Shown here piece after piece: positions 1-9,787 of a DNA stretch of 64,000 bases. The notes below the pieces were generated by a model. It was not told the origin of the DNA. It saw only the letters and a list, made by a program, of their open reading frames with translations, and did not search any database. The stretch's first letter is position 1; every line of letters starts with the position of its first letter. The translations under genes were made by a program, and so were the position numbers. Source of the stretch: Gammaproteobacteria bacterium (GTDB lineage Bacteria > Pseudomonadota > Gammaproteobacteria > Pseudomonadales > Halieaceae); NCBI GenBank assembly GCA_024742415.1, contig JANSYN010000014.1:43332-107331 (forward strand), in the 5' to 3' direction.

Positions 1-296
1 AACATGATCGTGGCGGTGCCAGAGGTCCAGCACTCGCCAATATTTGGGCACTTGGCCTCCTCACAGACCGTTGCGAGGCGGTGTTCATGAACGATGTCGC
101 GCACCCTGTCAAAGGTAGCGCCGCCCTGTACGCGAATCTTCAGCCAGTCCGGTTTGCGCTCGCGCGGGGCGTCCGGGCCGCGCACGGCCGGGCCGCGGGT
201 TTTCACGCCGTCCTTGATCGCGGTAATGCCGCGTTCATTGACGAATTTCTCGCCGCTGGCTACCTGCACCGCCGGGATGAGATCGCTGTCTGCCAT
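1..296 (-). CDS. lipA: Lipoyl synthase, N-terminal part (cut by window edge)
   Basis: LipA inserts two sulfurs into protein-bound octanoyl chains to make the lipoyl cofactor. Only the first 98 codons are present; the gene runs off the left edge. The visible part contains the LipA-specific auxiliary cluster motif C-x4-C-x5-C ([12 protein letters not shown]) followed by [10 protein letters not shown], which is diagnostic of the family. The radical-SAM CxxxCxxC motif lies beyond the edge. The start is the ATG giving [10 protein letters not shown]. No lipB precedes it: the 250 bp upstream are non-coding and the next gene is malonyl-CoA decarboxylase, so lipA appears to be at the head of its own transcript here. 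Confidence 0.93.
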   Translation of the reverse strand, partial: MADSDLIPAVQVASGEKFVNERGITAIKDGVKTRGPAVRGPDAPRERKPDWLKIRVQGGATFDRVRDIVHEHRLATVCEEAKCPNIGECWTSGTATIM

Positions 297-394
297 GCCT
301 GACCGTTTACCGAAGAATGAAGGCGTATTATAGCGGTTTGCCCGGCGCGGTGTTAGCGCGCGCCGCATGCACGATTGCCGCCATGCCATGCGAT

Positions 395-424
395 GCCATG
401 TAATTCCATGTAATGCCATGTAAT
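395..424. repeat. Three 10-bp tandem units (SCCATGTAAT type) upstream of lipA
   Basis: Units at 395-404, 405-414 and 415-424 read GCCATGTAAT, TCCATGTAAT, GCCATGTAAT. They lie in the 250-bp gap between lipA and the malonyl-CoA decarboxylase gene, roughly 100 bp upstream of the lipA start. I see no other structure in this gap. Confidence 0.7.
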
Positions 425-546
425 GCGGCCATGGTAGCGGGCGGCGCGTGCGCTGGCTGCATCGCGCTGCGCGGGAACTGCGTGGCCTGGCCGGTATGCG
501 CGCCAGTTGCCCTGTGCCGTTGCGCGCGCCCTGTGCGGCTTGAACG

Positions 547-1917
547 CTAGGTTTCCAGTAGCTTGGTCACTGCCCTGGATACGGCGATTTTACCGCTGTC
601 GAAATAGGCGTCGTGGTTTTCTTCGATGCGCGCCATGTCATACAGGTAGTTCACCATAATGCCGGCCGATTGCTCCCGTCCCTTGGCAGAGAGGTCTGCT
701 GAACTGTTGAGCTGGTGCAGTATCGCACCATTGCCCAGGTGAAAGCGCGCCACCGCATCTTTTGGCAGGCGGCCGGACTTGACGTTGAGCAGATAGTGCG
801 CGCACAGCTTTTTAAGGGCGTCATACACTTCCGCAACAATGACCGGCCCAACAGGTTCACGCACCCGGTCGACCAACTCCGCTGGCACCAGCGCATCAAT
901 GTCTGCACTGAGCAGCCAGCGCCTGAATCCCGGTACGGGCGACAGCGTTACGAAGGTATCCAGTGAATGAATTTCCTTGCGCAGTTCTTCCACGACACTC
1001 TTGATCAAAAAATTACCGAATGAAATTTGCGACAAACCCGGGTGGCAATTACTGATGGAATAGAACACGACTGTGGTGGCGTTGCCTTGCGGCGCCTCGC
1101 GCTCCTGCTGCAGCAGGGGTGCAAGCGTCGCGGGCACTTCATTGGTCAGGGCAATCTCTACAAACACCAGGGGGTCATCGCGCAGTGCGGGATGAAAGAA
1201 AGCGAAGCAGCGCCGATCATCACCCAGGCGACTGCGCAGGTCATCCCAGCCATTGATCTGGTGCACCGCTTCATACGCAATAATTTTTTCCAGCACCGCT
1301 GCCGGCGACGACCAATCTATGCGTCGCAACTCGAGGAACCCCTTGTTGAACCAGGAGATGAACAGTTCCTTGAGGTCGGCATCAACGCCCTTCAGCTCCG
1401 GGTGTGTTTTCAGCAACGGAAGCAGGTGCCCACGCATCTCTACCAGTGTTGCCGTGCCATCGGGAGCAGTATTGACCCTGCGAAACAGCTTCTGGCGCGG
1501 AGCTTCTACCGCGCGGCCGATGCTCCAGAGGTTGTCCAGATTCGGTACTGCGCGGTAAGCATCGGCGGCCGCCAGCACGCGCTCGCGATCAACGTCAAAT
1601 TCAAAAGCCAGTGCGTTGAAGAACGCCAGGCGACGCTCCGGGGCCAGCGCCCTGTAACCTGTCACCACCTCGCTGGCCAGTGCCAGGCCAGACGCCTCGC
1701 CGCGATGATCAAGTAGCGCACGACAATTGCCCACCAGGTTGGAGGCCGCGTCAGTTGATGAACCGGCCTGCTGGTTCTGGCGCCGCCGCGCGAGCAGGTC
1801 GCGACCGACTTCAACGACTGAGCTCAGGGTGCGGCCCAGCGCGGTTATCGCACCGGGAGCCGCTGCAGCGGGCGAACGATCGGCCGCACCGGTCTGTTCG
1901 GCGGTATCTTCTGGCAT
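547..1917 (-). CDS. Malonyl-CoA decarboxylase
   Basis: Predicted to convert malonyl-CoA to acetyl-CoA and CO2. The 456-residue protein matches the MCD family in length and architecture: a helical N-terminal half and a GNAT-like C-terminal half. It has the block around [17 protein letters not shown], whose serine aligns with the proposed catalytic Ser, and FHLGNGA, which carries the family's catalytic His. The reading frame is open for another 60 codons upstream, but an AGGAGG eight bases before the ATG of MPEDTAEQ fixes the start at 1917. It is a single gene with no obvious malonate-utilisation partners (no MatB or transporter next door), so it may control malonyl-CoA levels. Confidence 0.9.
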   Translation of the reverse strand: MPEDTAEQTGAADRSPAAAAPGAITALGRTLSSVVEVGRDLLARRRQNQQAGSSTDAASNLVGNCRALLDHRGEASGLALASEVVTGYRALAPERRLAFFNALAFEFDVDRERVLAAADAYRAVPNLDNLWSIGRAVEAPRQKLFRRVNTAPDGTATLVEMRGHLLPLLKTHPELKGVDADLKELFISWFNKGFLELRRIDWSSPAAVLEKIIAYEAVHQINGWDDLRSRLGDDRRCFAFFHPALRDDPLVFVEIALTNEVPATLAPLLQQEREAPQGNATTVVFYSISNCHPGLSQISFGNFLIKSVVEELRKEIHSLDTFVTLSPVPGFRRWLLSADIDALVPAELVDRVREPVGPVIVAEVYDALKKLCAHYLLNVKSGRLPKDAVARFHLGNGAILHQLNSSADLSAKGREQSAGIMVNYLYDMARIEENHDAYFDSGKIAVSRAVTKLLET

Positions 1918-2140
1918 GTGTTGATCCTCCTGGCAGTCTTTAACATACCGTGTGCAACGCACCCGGCCAAGTGATGGGCCGCCAAATACCCCGTTCCCGT
2001 CCCCCGGGTTGCTTTTTTGCGAACCAATGCACTGTTTTGGCGCATCACTGTGCAGCGCGCGACTTTGTTGTAACACCCCTTGGCCCGATGAGCGCAAATG
2101 GCTATGCTCTACCCTCCTTCAGTATGCTCAGGTCTGACTT

Positions 2141-2509
2141 ATGTTCCGCTCCCCTTTACTCATCCTCCTCGCGCTGTCGGCTGTTTTTATGGGTGGCTGC
2201 GCCCAGTATGAAAACAAGCGCGGCGTCGATGTGAGCTGGCAAGATGCCGTTACCCGCGAGCTGGTCAATGGCCAGAGTACGCGCAAGGAAGTGCTCGAGC
2301 TGCTCGGGCCACCCTCGCAGGTAATCGCCCTGGGTGACGAAACCGTTTTGTACTACCTGTTCGAACGCTCAACCGGCAATGGCCTGGTTCTGGTTGTCTA
2401 CAATCGCATGGAAGTGAACACGCGCTATGACCGCGCCATCTTCTTTTTTGACGAGCAGGACGTTATGACGGATTTTTCGACCCGCATCTATGCAGACGAA
2501 GATTCCTAG
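2141..2509 (+). CDS. Small lipoprotein, SmpA/BamE-like fold candidate
   Basis: 122 residues. A hydrophobic leader ends in the lipobox FMGGC with Cys20, so the mature protein should be lipid-anchored. The segment following about residue 40 (ELVNGQSTRKEVLELLGPPS) matches the 'G.T.. ev...lG.P' pattern typical of the SmpA/OmlA (BamE-like) domain, but the protein is not BamE itself. Its 3' end overlaps the next lipoprotein gene by 20 bp, so the two are probably co-transcribed and translationally coupled. Function unknown; the family assignment rests on the short motif only. Confidence 0.75.
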   Translation: MFRSPLLILLALSAVFMGGCAQYENKRGVDVSWQDAVTRELVNGQSTRKEVLELLGPPSQVIALGDETVLYYLFERSTGNGLVLVVYNRMEVNTRYDRAIFFFDEQDVMTDFSTRIYADEDS

Positions 2510-3137
2510 CATCCTGTCGCTTCCAGCACGCCGGCGCGATCGGGTGGGTGCCACGCGCCGCGCGCTGCTACTGTTGGGCAGCCTGCTGTTGTGCGCCTGC
2601 AGCCACTCGCAGTACCACCTTGGCACACCGCTGAGCACTCTTGCGCTGCCGCAGTCCGGTCCCGGCACCATGGTCACTGACGTGATGAACATTCTCGGGC
2701 CACCGCAGCGCCTCAGTGCTGACACTGCCGGATACGTCTTCGCCTGGGAATACTGGCGCGTGGTGGAGAATGGGGTCGGCTTCAACCTCGGCCCGCTGGG
2801 CGCAGATTTTATCTCCCTGGACTGGGCCCGCGTGGACAGCCATGGCGAATTCGTCGTCGCCACATTCAGCAGCGATCACCAACTGACATCCATCACCCAC
2901 TCACGGTGGAGCAGCCAGGTCGGAGATGGCCGGGCCATGCAACCGTTTGGTATTTATGATGTGGCAACCACCGGTGATTTGCTCCAACCCCTGCCCCAGC
3001 ATCGGTGGGGTGGCGCCATGCTGCGCCGACTGCCCGAGGCGCTCAATCGCGATACTGATATCGATTCCGGCGAGAACGGCCTGGAGCAGCGGGCAACGCC
3101 ACAGGATATCGGCCAACGGGCCCTGGAAATGCGCTAG
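2490..3137 (+). CDS. Lipoprotein of unknown function with an LGPP motif
   Basis: 215 residues. A basic N-region (ARRRDR, residues 13-18) precedes a hydrophobic stretch ending at Cys35/Cys37. LCAC is the best lipobox, giving Cys37 as the lipidated residue. It shares the 'NILGPPQRL' element with the preceding lipoprotein, suggesting a distant SmpA/BamE-type domain and possibly an old duplication. The residues after about 150 show no recognisable domain. The gene starts inside the preceding gene (20-bp overlap), indicating coupled expression. I cannot name a function. Confidence 0.72.
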   Translation: MQTKIPSILSLPARRRDRVGATRRALLLLGSLLLCACSHSQYHLGTPLSTLALPQSGPGTMVTDVMNILGPPQRLSADTAGYVFAWEYWRVVENGVGFNLGPLGADFISLDWARVDSHGEFVVATFSSDHQLTSITHSRWSSQVGDGRAMQPFGIYDVATTGDLLQPLPQHRWGGAMLRRLPEALNRDTDIDSGENGLEQRATPQDIGQRALEMR

Positions 3138-3409
3138 CGCCGCTGCCCGCCTCTAACTACACAGCCTATCTCTTAAGCACAGCAGCACCTGCGCAAAGCA
3201 CGTTTTGTGTACGGCTGCGTCTACCGGACAACAGCTCGCGCCACGACAAATGGCATGTCATGATATTCTATTAAAGAATATGTAACTATTATAATGATTC
3301 TTAATTTGAATATCTTAGCCGGGCGACCTAAGCTGGACTCTCAAGGGGCAAGCAACAACGGTCAATGCCGACATAAACAGACAAGTCAGGGCATTGGGAG
3401 TCTACGCAA

Positions 3410-3763
3410 ATGGCCAGGGGATCGTATAACACAGCGCAGGGAATACGTCGGGCTGCAATTGCAGCGCTGCTGGTGGCGGGGGCACCGCTGGCCAGCAGTG
3501 CTGAAGGCGGCCTACGCTGCGGGTTGATTGTTGGTGGGTTGCCCGTCGCGCAAGAACAGAAAAAATCGTCTTTTGGCACCACGCCTGACACGGCAATGGC
3601 ACGCAGTACCGCCTACCTGCCGGGGCCGCAAGTCGCCAAGTTGAACGCGGCCAGGCCAATGCTGGCGCAGGCAGCACAACTGCACAACGAGCGCGTCTGG
3701 TATAAGCGTACACGTCTGCCCAGCGCCATTACCATTGCCAACTTTGGCTGCACCTGGATCTAG
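3410..3763 (+). CDS. Possible small exported protein (hypothetical, maybe decayed)
   Basis: 117 codons with a plausible signal peptide (basic start, then AAIAALLVAGAPLASSAEGG) and a GGGAG about ten bases before the ATG. The rest has no recognised domain. The frame continues open for some 80 codons after the TAG at 3761, still without a recognisable motif, so this could be a shortened remnant. It stands alone between the lipoprotein pair and the convergent RimK cluster. The 270 bp upstream are AT-richer than the surroundings (around 3255-3315) and may hold its promoter. The coding call is weak. Confidence 0.35.
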   Translation: MARGSYNTAQGIRRAAIAALLVAGAPLASSAEGGLRCGLIVGGLPVAQEQKKSSFGTTPDTAMARSTAYLPGPQVAKLNAARPMLAQAAQLHNERVWYKRTRLPSAITIANFGCTWI

Positions 3764-3905
3764 GTTCAAGGCCTGAGCTACAGCACGCGTACGCTTTCAC
3801 TGCCAGCGCCGGCATCGCACCGCGTCTGTGGCTACAGGCAGTGCGCCTGTAACCTCCAGACCATACAACGCGTTACCGTTGACGCTGACCTACCACGCCC
3901 GTTCG

Positions 3906-4970
3906 TCAAACTGTCGGGGCGTCGTCAATGTCAGAGGTCGGGTCGCTCGCGTTATGGGTATTCTCCTCGCGAAACTGCTCGACCTGCCTGACCACCGAAG
4001 CGGTAGCACGACCATACTGGGCAATATGAAAGATGGCGTCGCCCTCGTACACCAGAGGTAGGTTGGTGCGACCGATCACCATGCCCTCACAGGATGCGTA
4101 CACTTCGGTTTCCACCTCACCCAGCGGATCCCCAATCCGCCCCAGCAGTTGATCCTCGGCGACATTCGCGCCCAATGGCACCAGCGTACTGAGAATGCCA
4201 CTGGCCGGCGCGCGCAACCAGGACGTCTGGCCACTGATCGTTGGCTTGGGCGGCTGTTTGCCGCGCGCATTAGGGGGCAACATGCCAATGGCGCGCATGA
4301 CATTGAGCACCCCCTTCACGCCGGCGCGAATGTGCATTTCATCAAAGCGCAAGGCTTCACCTGCCTCGTAAAGAATAACGGGAATGCCCATATCGCCGGC
4401 GCATTCGCGCAAGGACCCATCGCGGGTTCGCGCGTGAATCGCCAGTGGTACCCCGAACGCCTCGGTCATCGCCAGCGCGCCGGCATCGTCGAGGTCTGCG
4501 CGTATCTGCGGAAAGTTGCTGCGGTGCCGTGCGCCTGTATGCAGGTCAATGCCATGGGTGCATTTGCTGACAATCTCATGAATAAAGGTATGAGCCACGC
4601 GGCCCGTCAACGACCCCTTGGTGGAGCCGGGAAAAGACCGATTGATATCGCGACCGTCTGGCAGGTAGCGATCATGATGCAGAAACCCGTAGACGTTGAC
4701 GATGGGTATCGCCAGCAGCGTCCCGCGTAAACGCTTGAGTGCGCGGTGCTTGAGCACGCGCCTGATGATCTCCACGCCGTTGATCTCATCACCGTGCAGT
4801 GCCGCAGACAAAAACAATACCGGCCCTGGACGCTTGCTTCTGCTCACCTGCACCGTCATTGATAAGTCATCGTGCGTGTACATGGGCGCGACAGAGAGCT
4901 CTACAACACGCGTCTGGCCAGCCTCGATCACCGTGTCGCCGATAGTAATAGGAGGTATCTTCTGCGCCAT
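3906..4970 (-). CDS. Succinylglutamate desuccinylase/aspartoacylase family zinc deacylase
   Basis: 354 residues of the M14-like AstE/AspA family. Zinc ligands are visible as HGDE (His59, Glu62) and the His of IDLHTG (about 144); LYEAGEA carries the family's catalytic Glu. A C-terminal beta-rich domain follows (about 245-330), as in the longer members of the family. The start codon follows the rimK stop by three bases, with AGGA of the ribosome site inside the rimK end, so the pair is coupled. Genes of this family often accompany RimK-type ligases. Removal of an N-acyl or glutamyl group from a small substrate or peptide is a reasonable inference; the substrate is unknown. Confidence 0.85.
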   Translation of the reverse strand: MAQKIPPITIGDTVIEAGQTRVVELSVAPMYTHDDLSMTVQVSRSKRPGPVLFLSAALHGDEINGVEIIRRVLKHRALKRLRGTLLAIPIVNVYGFLHHDRYLPDGRDINRSFPGSTKGSLTGRVAHTFIHEIVSKCTHGIDLHTGARHRSNFPQIRADLDDAGALAMTEAFGVPLAIHARTRDGSLRECAGDMGIPVILYEAGEALRFDEMHIRAGVKGVLNVMRAIGMLPPNARGKQPPKPTISGQTSWLRAPASGILSTLVPLGANVAEDQLLGRIGDPLGEVETEVYASCEGMVIGRTNLPLVYEGDAIFHIAQYGRATASVVRQVEQFREENTHNASDPTSDIDDAPTV

Positions 4971-4973
4971 GTC

Positions 4974-5879
4974 TTATCCTCGGGTACGACGACTGCCGCG
5001 TGTCGAAAAAGCGTTGTCTTCAATGTAGCGAATGATCCTGGCGGCAACGTCTTTACCGGTCACCTCTTCGATACCGCGAAGCCCCGGCGAGGAATTCACC
5101 TCCATGATCAGCGGCCCCCTTGCAGAACGCAGTATATCGACGCCGGCAACATTAAGACCCATTGTTTTCGCCGCCTTTATCGCGGTCGAACGCTCGACGG
5201 GTGTGAGCTTTGTAATACTGGCCGTTCCCCCGCGATGCAGGTTGGAACGGAAATCGCCGTCCGCGGCGCTGCGCTCCATCGCCGCAACAACTTTGTCACC
5301 GATGACAAGCGCGCGAACATCGCTGCCCCCGGCCTCCTTGATAAATTCCTGCACCAGGAAATCGGCGCCCAGTTCGGTAAAAGCGTCAATAACGGATTCC
5401 GCCGCCTTGGTAGTTTCGGCGAGTACAACGCCCCTGCCCTGCGTACCTTCCAACAGCTTTAGCACAACCGGGGCGCCGCCAACCATCTTGATCAGCTCCC
5501 TGCCGTTTTGTACATCATGCGCAAAACCCGTGACCGGCATGCCAATATTCTTGCGCGAGAGCAATTGCAGTGCCCGCAGCTTGTCACGCGAGCGGCCCAG
5601 CGGGATGGATTCGGTCAAACAGTATACGCCCATCATTTCAAACTGGCGCACGACCGCCGTGCCATATTCGGTAATGGATGCCCCGATGCGCGGAATCATC
5701 GCATCAAACCCCTCGAGGCTCTCGCCCAAATAAAATATGCTGCGGCTGGAAGAGTTGATATTCATGTAACACTTGAGTGTGTCTATCACGTGCACATCGT
5801 GACCGCGCTGCCCACAGGCTTCGACGAGGCGCCGTGTGCTATACAAATTTTTGTTGCGAGAAAGAATACCTATCTTCAC
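4974..5879 (-). CDS. rimK: RimK-type ATP-grasp ligase (S6 glutamate ligase)
   Basis: 301 residues, the usual RimK size. The protein has the family N-terminus [18 protein letters not shown], the ATP-grasp lysine region [14 protein letters not shown], the SDVRALVIG segment and the metal-binding IMEVNSSPG near the C-terminus. In E. coli and Pseudomonas RimK adds glutamates to the C-terminus of ribosomal protein S6; related ligases modify other acceptors. The start is a GTG with GGAGA six bases upstream. It sits between a RimB-like zinc protease and an AstE/AspA-like deacylase, all on the minus strand, supporting a shared peptide-modification pathway. Confidence 0.9.
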   Translation of the reverse strand: MKIGILSRNKNLYSTRRLVEACGQRGHDVHVIDTLKCYMNINSSSRSIFYLGESLEGFDAMIPRIGASITEYGTAVVRQFEMMGVYCLTESIPLGRSRDKLRALQLLSRKNIGMPVTGFAHDVQNGRELIKMVGGAPVVLKLLEGTQGRGVVLAETTKAAESVIDAFTELGADFLVQEFIKEAGGSDVRALVIGDKVVAAMERSAADGDFRSNLHRGGTASITKLTPVERSTAIKAAKTMGLNVAGVDILRSARGPLIMEVNSSPGLRGIEEVTGKDVAARIIRYIEDNAFSTRGSRRTRG

Positions 5880-5906
5880 ACAGATCTCCGGCGCGGCCTG
5901 TGACAG

Positions 5907-6335
5907 CTACCTGGTTAGAAATGAACGCGCTGGGTCAACCAGAAAACGCTTGGACATGGCCGTGCGGCCAATGAGCATTCGAAACAGCATGTTATCGCGT
6001 GCGGTCAGTGTCGCTTCTATCGGGAACACAGTATTGGCAATCTGCAATGACGTTTCTATGACGTAGCGCATCTCTTCGTGGCCGCCGGAATCACGCACCA
6101 GGCGCTCACCGAGCACCAGGGCCTCGCATTCTACGACTGTGGCATCATCGCGCTGCAAGGGGTGCATCAGGAAGCGCACCCAGGCTGCACCTTCACGCTC
6201 AAAAGGGTCAATGCTAAAGGCATGCAGGGCACTCGTACGCGCGCCTGTGTCGATCTTGGCCTTGATGCGCTTAATACCGAAGTCAGGCAGCGCAACCCAT
6301 TCTCGCCACCCGAGCGTCGGCCTGGAACTACTCAT
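5907..6335 (-). CDS. RimB-like ATP-dependent zinc protease (retropepsin-like)
   Basis: 142 residues with the family signature [12 protein letters not shown] near residues 28-39; the DTGA resembles the active-site turn of retropepsins. Length matches the PF05618-type 'ATP-dependent zinc protease' family, whose Pseudomonas member RimB is encoded next to RimK and acts with it. The start ATG overlaps the stop of the upstream mscS-type gene (ATGA, bases 6332-6335), so the two are co-translated. rimK starts 27 bases after its stop. Confidence 0.85.
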   Translation of the reverse strand: MSSSRPTLGWREWVALPDFGIKRIKAKIDTGARTSALHAFSIDPFEREGAAWVRFLMHPLQRDDATVVECEALVLGERLVRDSGGHEEMRYVIETSLQIANTVFPIEATLTARDNMLFRMLIGRTAMSKRFLVDPARSFLTR

Positions 6336-7210
6336 TGTTCCACCGGGCGCACAGCCCCGTGCTGGTGTACCGTGATACTACCGTCTACATGCACATCCCG
6401 CTGTGGGAACGCAATGACTACGTTGTGTTGTGCAAATAGCGCATCAATACTAAAGCGCAGATCACTGCGAATAACACGCAGGCCGCGCTCAGCGCCAGTA
6501 ACCACCCAGATATCCAGCGCAAAAATCAGGGCGCTATCGCCGAAGTCTTCAAAAAGCACACTGTGCGGCGGCTCGCTAAGCACATCGGGCATCTCGCGAG
6601 CGGCCTGGTCGAGCAGATTGCGCACTAGATTGACATCACTGCCATAGGCAACGCCAACCACCACCGACGTGCGCACCAGGCGATCGATCAGCGTCCAGTT
6701 AGTCACCGTGTTTTCCAGCAGGAAACTGTTCGGCACCAGCAGATGCACGCCGTCAGTTCGGCGCACGCGCGTGGAGCGCGTATCGATGGACTCTACCGTA
6801 CCACGCACTTCACCCAGCTCGAGGAAATCGCCGATTTTTATCGGTCTCTCCCACATGAGTATCCAGCCACTGATGAAATTGTTGATAATATTTTGCGCAC
6901 CAAAGCCAAAGCCAATGGCCACCGCACCGGAAACAAAGGCAAAAGCCGCAAGGGGGACGTTCAGGTACTCCAGCGTCATGAACGCCAGGATAACGAAGGC
7001 TATAATAAGATAGGCGCGCGATACCAGATGAACGACATCGGCATTGACGCCCGATTTTTGCATCCGTACTCGCAACCGTCTGCTGCTCCAGATGATAAAC
7101 ATCGCACCCGAGGCGACAACCGTAATGACCAGCAACAGTTGCTGTACAGTCAGGCTGGTTTCACCATACACCAGTAAGGGTATGGCCAGAATTTCGTTGA
7201 TTTGATCCAT
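6332..7210 (-). CDS. MscS-family mechanosensitive channel
   Basis: 292 residues. Three membrane spans are visible (about 12-37, 60-82 and 87-112). The third is rich in Gly and Ala ([20 protein letters not shown]) like the MscS pore helix, followed by the conserved [21 protein letters not shown] beta domain. The size is near that of E. coli MscS (286). It should release osmolytes on hypo-osmotic shock. It is the first gene of the minus-strand cluster leading to the RimB-like, rimK and deacylase genes and overlaps the next gene by four bases. Confidence 0.92.
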   Translation of the reverse strand: MDQINEILAIPLLVYGETSLTVQQLLLVITVVASGAMFIIWSSRRLRVRMQKSGVNADVVHLVSRAYLIIAFVILAFMTLEYLNVPLAAFAFVSGAVAIGFGFGAQNIINNFISGWILMWERPIKIGDFLELGEVRGTVESIDTRSTRVRRTDGVHLLVPNSFLLENTVTNWTLIDRLVRTSVVVGVAYGSDVNLVRNLLDQAAREMPDVLSEPPHSVLFEDFGDSALIFALDIWVVTGAERGLRVIRSDLRFSIDALFAQHNVVIAFPQRDVHVDGSITVHQHGAVRPVEQ

Positions 7211-7325
7211 AAAGCTCGGCCGATATACACAAGAATACGGGGGGCTGACATGTGTCTTAGCAAGGCAGGCAGTGCTATTGTGCCCCTATGGGTGGAGAGA
7301 CTCTAATTTCAGGGGTGTATGTATC

Positions 7326-8291
7326 ATGATCAGGGCGCTATTACTATCACCACAGCGCGGCAGCCTGCAAGGTGGCGCCGAGTTGATCGACCAGTGGCGG
7401 GCCGATGGCGGTAAGCTCTGGCTGGACCTTGAGGGGCTGCCGGATGCGGAACTGCGTCCATTGCTGCTGGCGATGGGGTGCGATGAGCTCTCGATTCGGG
7501 ATTGCCTGCGCCAACGCCATCCGCCCAAGGTAGAACATTTTCCCGAGTACAGCTTTATCCTTTTTCGCGGCATTGCGGCAATGGACAAGTCGCTGGCGCT
7601 CTCTGCGCAGCAGCTGGGTGTCTGGGTCGGCAAGGATGTTCTCATCACCGCGCACAGGGGGCACTCTTTGAGCGTGGAGCACGCCTGGCTCAGCGCAGAG
7701 GCAAGTACCTTGCTGGAACAGCCCAATCGCCTGGCTCTGGCCATCCTTGAATACGCCAGCGGGCGTTATCTTGAGCATCTGCTGGAGTTTGAAGCCTGCC
7801 TCGAGGATCTCGAAGACAGCATACTCACGGCACGCTCTGAATCCGGAATGCGTGAGCTGGTGATTTATCGCGGCCGCCTGCGCAAGTTGCGCCGTGTGTT
7901 CAACTATCACCAACGGCTGGCCGAGGAAATCTGGAGCCAGGGCAGTGATGTGCTCGGCACGGGCGACGACGACACCCTGCCCTACCGCCGCAACCTTTAT
8001 GATCGATGCGAGCGGCTCTACAGCCTGTGCACTATGTATTACGAGATCTCCGGCGATTTGGTGGAAGGTTACATCTCGCTCAGTTCACACCGTTTGAACA
8101 ACACCATGAAGGTACTGACCATCATTACCGCCGTGTTCGTTCCGCTGAGTTTTCTCGCCGGCATCTACGGTATGAATTTCGAAAACATGCCGGAACTGGG
8201 CTGGAAGTACGCTTATTTTGTCCTGCTCGGCACGATGGCAACGATCGCCACCACGATGCTGGTTCTGTTCAAGAAAATACGCTGGCTGTAA
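7326..8291 (+). CDS. CorA-family divalent cation transporter, ZntB-like
   Basis: 321 residues from the ATG of MIRALLL. The frame is open 18 codons upstream, but AGGGG lies before this ATG. A long cytoplasmic domain with charged helices (about 140-265) precedes two C-terminal membrane helices. The family signature GMN occurs in GIYGMNFENMPELGW after the first helix, and the protein ends in KKIRWL like many ZntB proteins. It is expected to carry Zn2+ or Mg2+ across the inner membrane. It is divergent from the MscS gene, with 115 bp between the starts that must hold both promoters. Confidence 0.88.
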   Translation: MIRALLLSPQRGSLQGGAELIDQWRADGGKLWLDLEGLPDAELRPLLLAMGCDELSIRDCLRQRHPPKVEHFPEYSFILFRGIAAMDKSLALSAQQLGVWVGKDVLITAHRGHSLSVEHAWLSAEASTLLEQPNRLALAILEYASGRYLEHLLEFEACLEDLEDSILTARSESGMRELVIYRGRLRKLRRVFNYHQRLAEEIWSQGSDVLGTGDDDTLPYRRNLYDRCERLYSLCTMYYEISGDLVEGYISLSSHRLNNTMKVLTIITAVFVPLSFLAGIYGMNFENMPELGWKYAYFVLLGTMATIATTMLVLFKKIRWL

Positions 8292-8448
8292 GCCCGCCGC
8301 GAGCCAGCCGAGATACCCGCCAAACCATGGGCGGCAGTGTATCGTCCGTGGCAGCCAGCTTTACAGCAGCAGTTCTGAGGCCGTGGCCAGCACAGACGCT
8401 GCCGTCACTCGCCTGGGGGGGAGCAGGGTCAAAGGTATCTTTCCCTAC

Positions 8449-8565
8449 CTACATATCCTGAGTGATATAGTCGCTGGCAAGCTGCCAAAGCTGCTCACGA
8501 AAAAGCGCAGCACTGGCCAGAAAAAACACCAGCACAGCGCCGGTGACAAGAAAAAAACGCTTCAT
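8449..8565 (-). CDS. 38-residue single-span membrane peptide
   Basis: A short open frame from ATG at 8565 to TAG at 8449-8451. The peptide begins MKRFFLVTGAVLVFFLA: two basic residues followed by about 17 hydrophobic residues forming one membrane helix, then a short tail with charged residues (REQLWQ, SDYITQD). An AAGGA lies eight bases upstream of the ATG. It stands alone between the convergent ZntB-like gene and the downstream monooxygenase gene. No family is recognised. The ribosome site and amphipathic layout make a real small protein plausible. Confidence 0.5.
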   Translation of the reverse strand: MKRFFLVTGAVLVFFLASAALFREQLWQLASDYITQDM

Positions 8566-8686
8566 TGGTCATTCCTTCAACAGGGTAAAAGAACAGGGTG
8601 GGGACGCAATCGCGTCGCTGGCAGCTGGCTGTCACGCGCCAATCTATAGCACAGCACGGTAATGCTCGGCGAATCACCGCGTCGCG

Positions 8687-9763
8687 CTAGTCCACCTGGC
8701 GCTGCCACAAACTGCGCGTGAGTTGCGCTGCCGGGCCCGCACGCAGCCCACTGCGGTTGCTGCCCGACCACAATGGCGTGAAATCTGCACGACCTTGCGC
8801 CTCGGCGCGTGCCCGTAGAGGGGCAAGCGCCAGGCTGGCATAAGGAAACGGCGGCACATCAGAACAATCCTCACCGAGTTCGCGCATGATCCGGTTGCGC
8901 AGGCCACGCGCTGGCCGCCCGGAGAACACGGTGGTTATCGCCGTAGCCAACTGTACGTCGCACAGCGCGGCCCGGTGAACCTCACTGGTTTTAGCTTCAT
9001 CACACAGCAAATAGGCGGTTCCCACCTGCACGCCGGCCGCACCAAGACGCATGAAGCGCTGTACATCGCCTGCGGTTGCAATACCGCCAGCGGCGATTAA
9101 CGCCGTGCCTACCACAGGCCGTACGGCTTCGAGCAACACCTGAGTCGAGCACTGTGAATCGAGATCACGCGCAAGGAACATGCCGCGATGTCCTCCCGCT
9201 TCAATACCCTGCAGGATAATGCCATCGACACCGCGCTGCTCAAGCCATACGGCCTCTGCCACGGTGGTAGCGGTGGCCAGCACCTTCGTACCCAGGGACT
9301 GCAACGGTTCCAGAAGCGCAATCGGTGGCAAGCCAAAGTGAAAACTGATCACCGCTGGTGGCGCAGCGCGGAGCGCCTCCAGCATGGGAGCATCAAAGGG
9401 ACGCCGCAGCGGCGCAGGAGTGCTGTCACGGGACAGGTCGAACTCCTCATAATAGTGCGCCAGGCGCGACTGCCACTGCGCAAGTATCCGGGGATCGGCC
9501 GGCTCCAGGTTATGGCAAAAAAAATTCAGGTTGACCGGGCCTGCACAGCGCTCGCGAAAGGCCGCCATCTGTTGGCATACCTGCTGCGCATCGAGCATGC
9601 CACAGGCAATAGAACCAAGACCACCGGCCTGGGTCACTGCCACGGCCAGTTCCCAATCCTGCACGCCGGCCATGGGAGCCTGGATAACAGGGATTTCAAT
9701 ACCCAGTAACTCGCTCAGTGTCACCGGCATACCATTGCAGACAGGGCGGCAGCGCAGCTCCAT
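8687..9763 (-). CDS. Nitronate monooxygenase-like flavoprotein
   Basis: 358 residues, FMN-dependent NMO/2-nitropropane dioxygenase family. Visible are the N-terminal IPVIQAPMAG, the FHFGLP segment, GVDGIILQGIEAGGHRG (phosphate and active-site region) and the GAAGVQVGTAYLL phosphate-binding loop. Such enzymes oxidise alkyl nitronates, and some act as enoyl reductase-like flavoproteins. The start is uncertain: ATG at 9763 has an AGGT upstream, ATG at 9730 (MPVTLSELLG) also fits the family. It lies directly after the broken sulfotransferase gene. Confidence 0.85.
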   Translation of the reverse strand: MELRCRPVCNGMPVTLSELLGIEIPVIQAPMAGVQDWELAVAVTQAGGLGSIACGMLDAQQVCQQMAAFRERCAGPVNLNFFCHNLEPADPRILAQWQSRLAHYYEEFDLSRDSTPAPLRRPFDAPMLEALRAAPPAVISFHFGLPPIALLEPLQSLGTKVLATATTVAEAVWLEQRGVDGIILQGIEAGGHRGMFLARDLDSQCSTQVLLEAVRPVVGTALIAAGGIATAGDVQRFMRLGAAGVQVGTAYLLCDEAKTSEVHRAALCDVQLATAITTVFSGRPARGLRNRIMRELGEDCSDVPPFPYASLALAPLRARAEAQGRADFTPLWSGSNRSGLRAGPAAQLTRSLWQRQVD

Positions 9764-9787
9764 TTGCGCGACCTGAGTGGCAGGCAA

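Noticed and set aside
1027..1716. Long plus-strand frame opposite malonyl-CoA decarboxylase
   Set aside because: Antisense shadow of a gene with clear family motifs.
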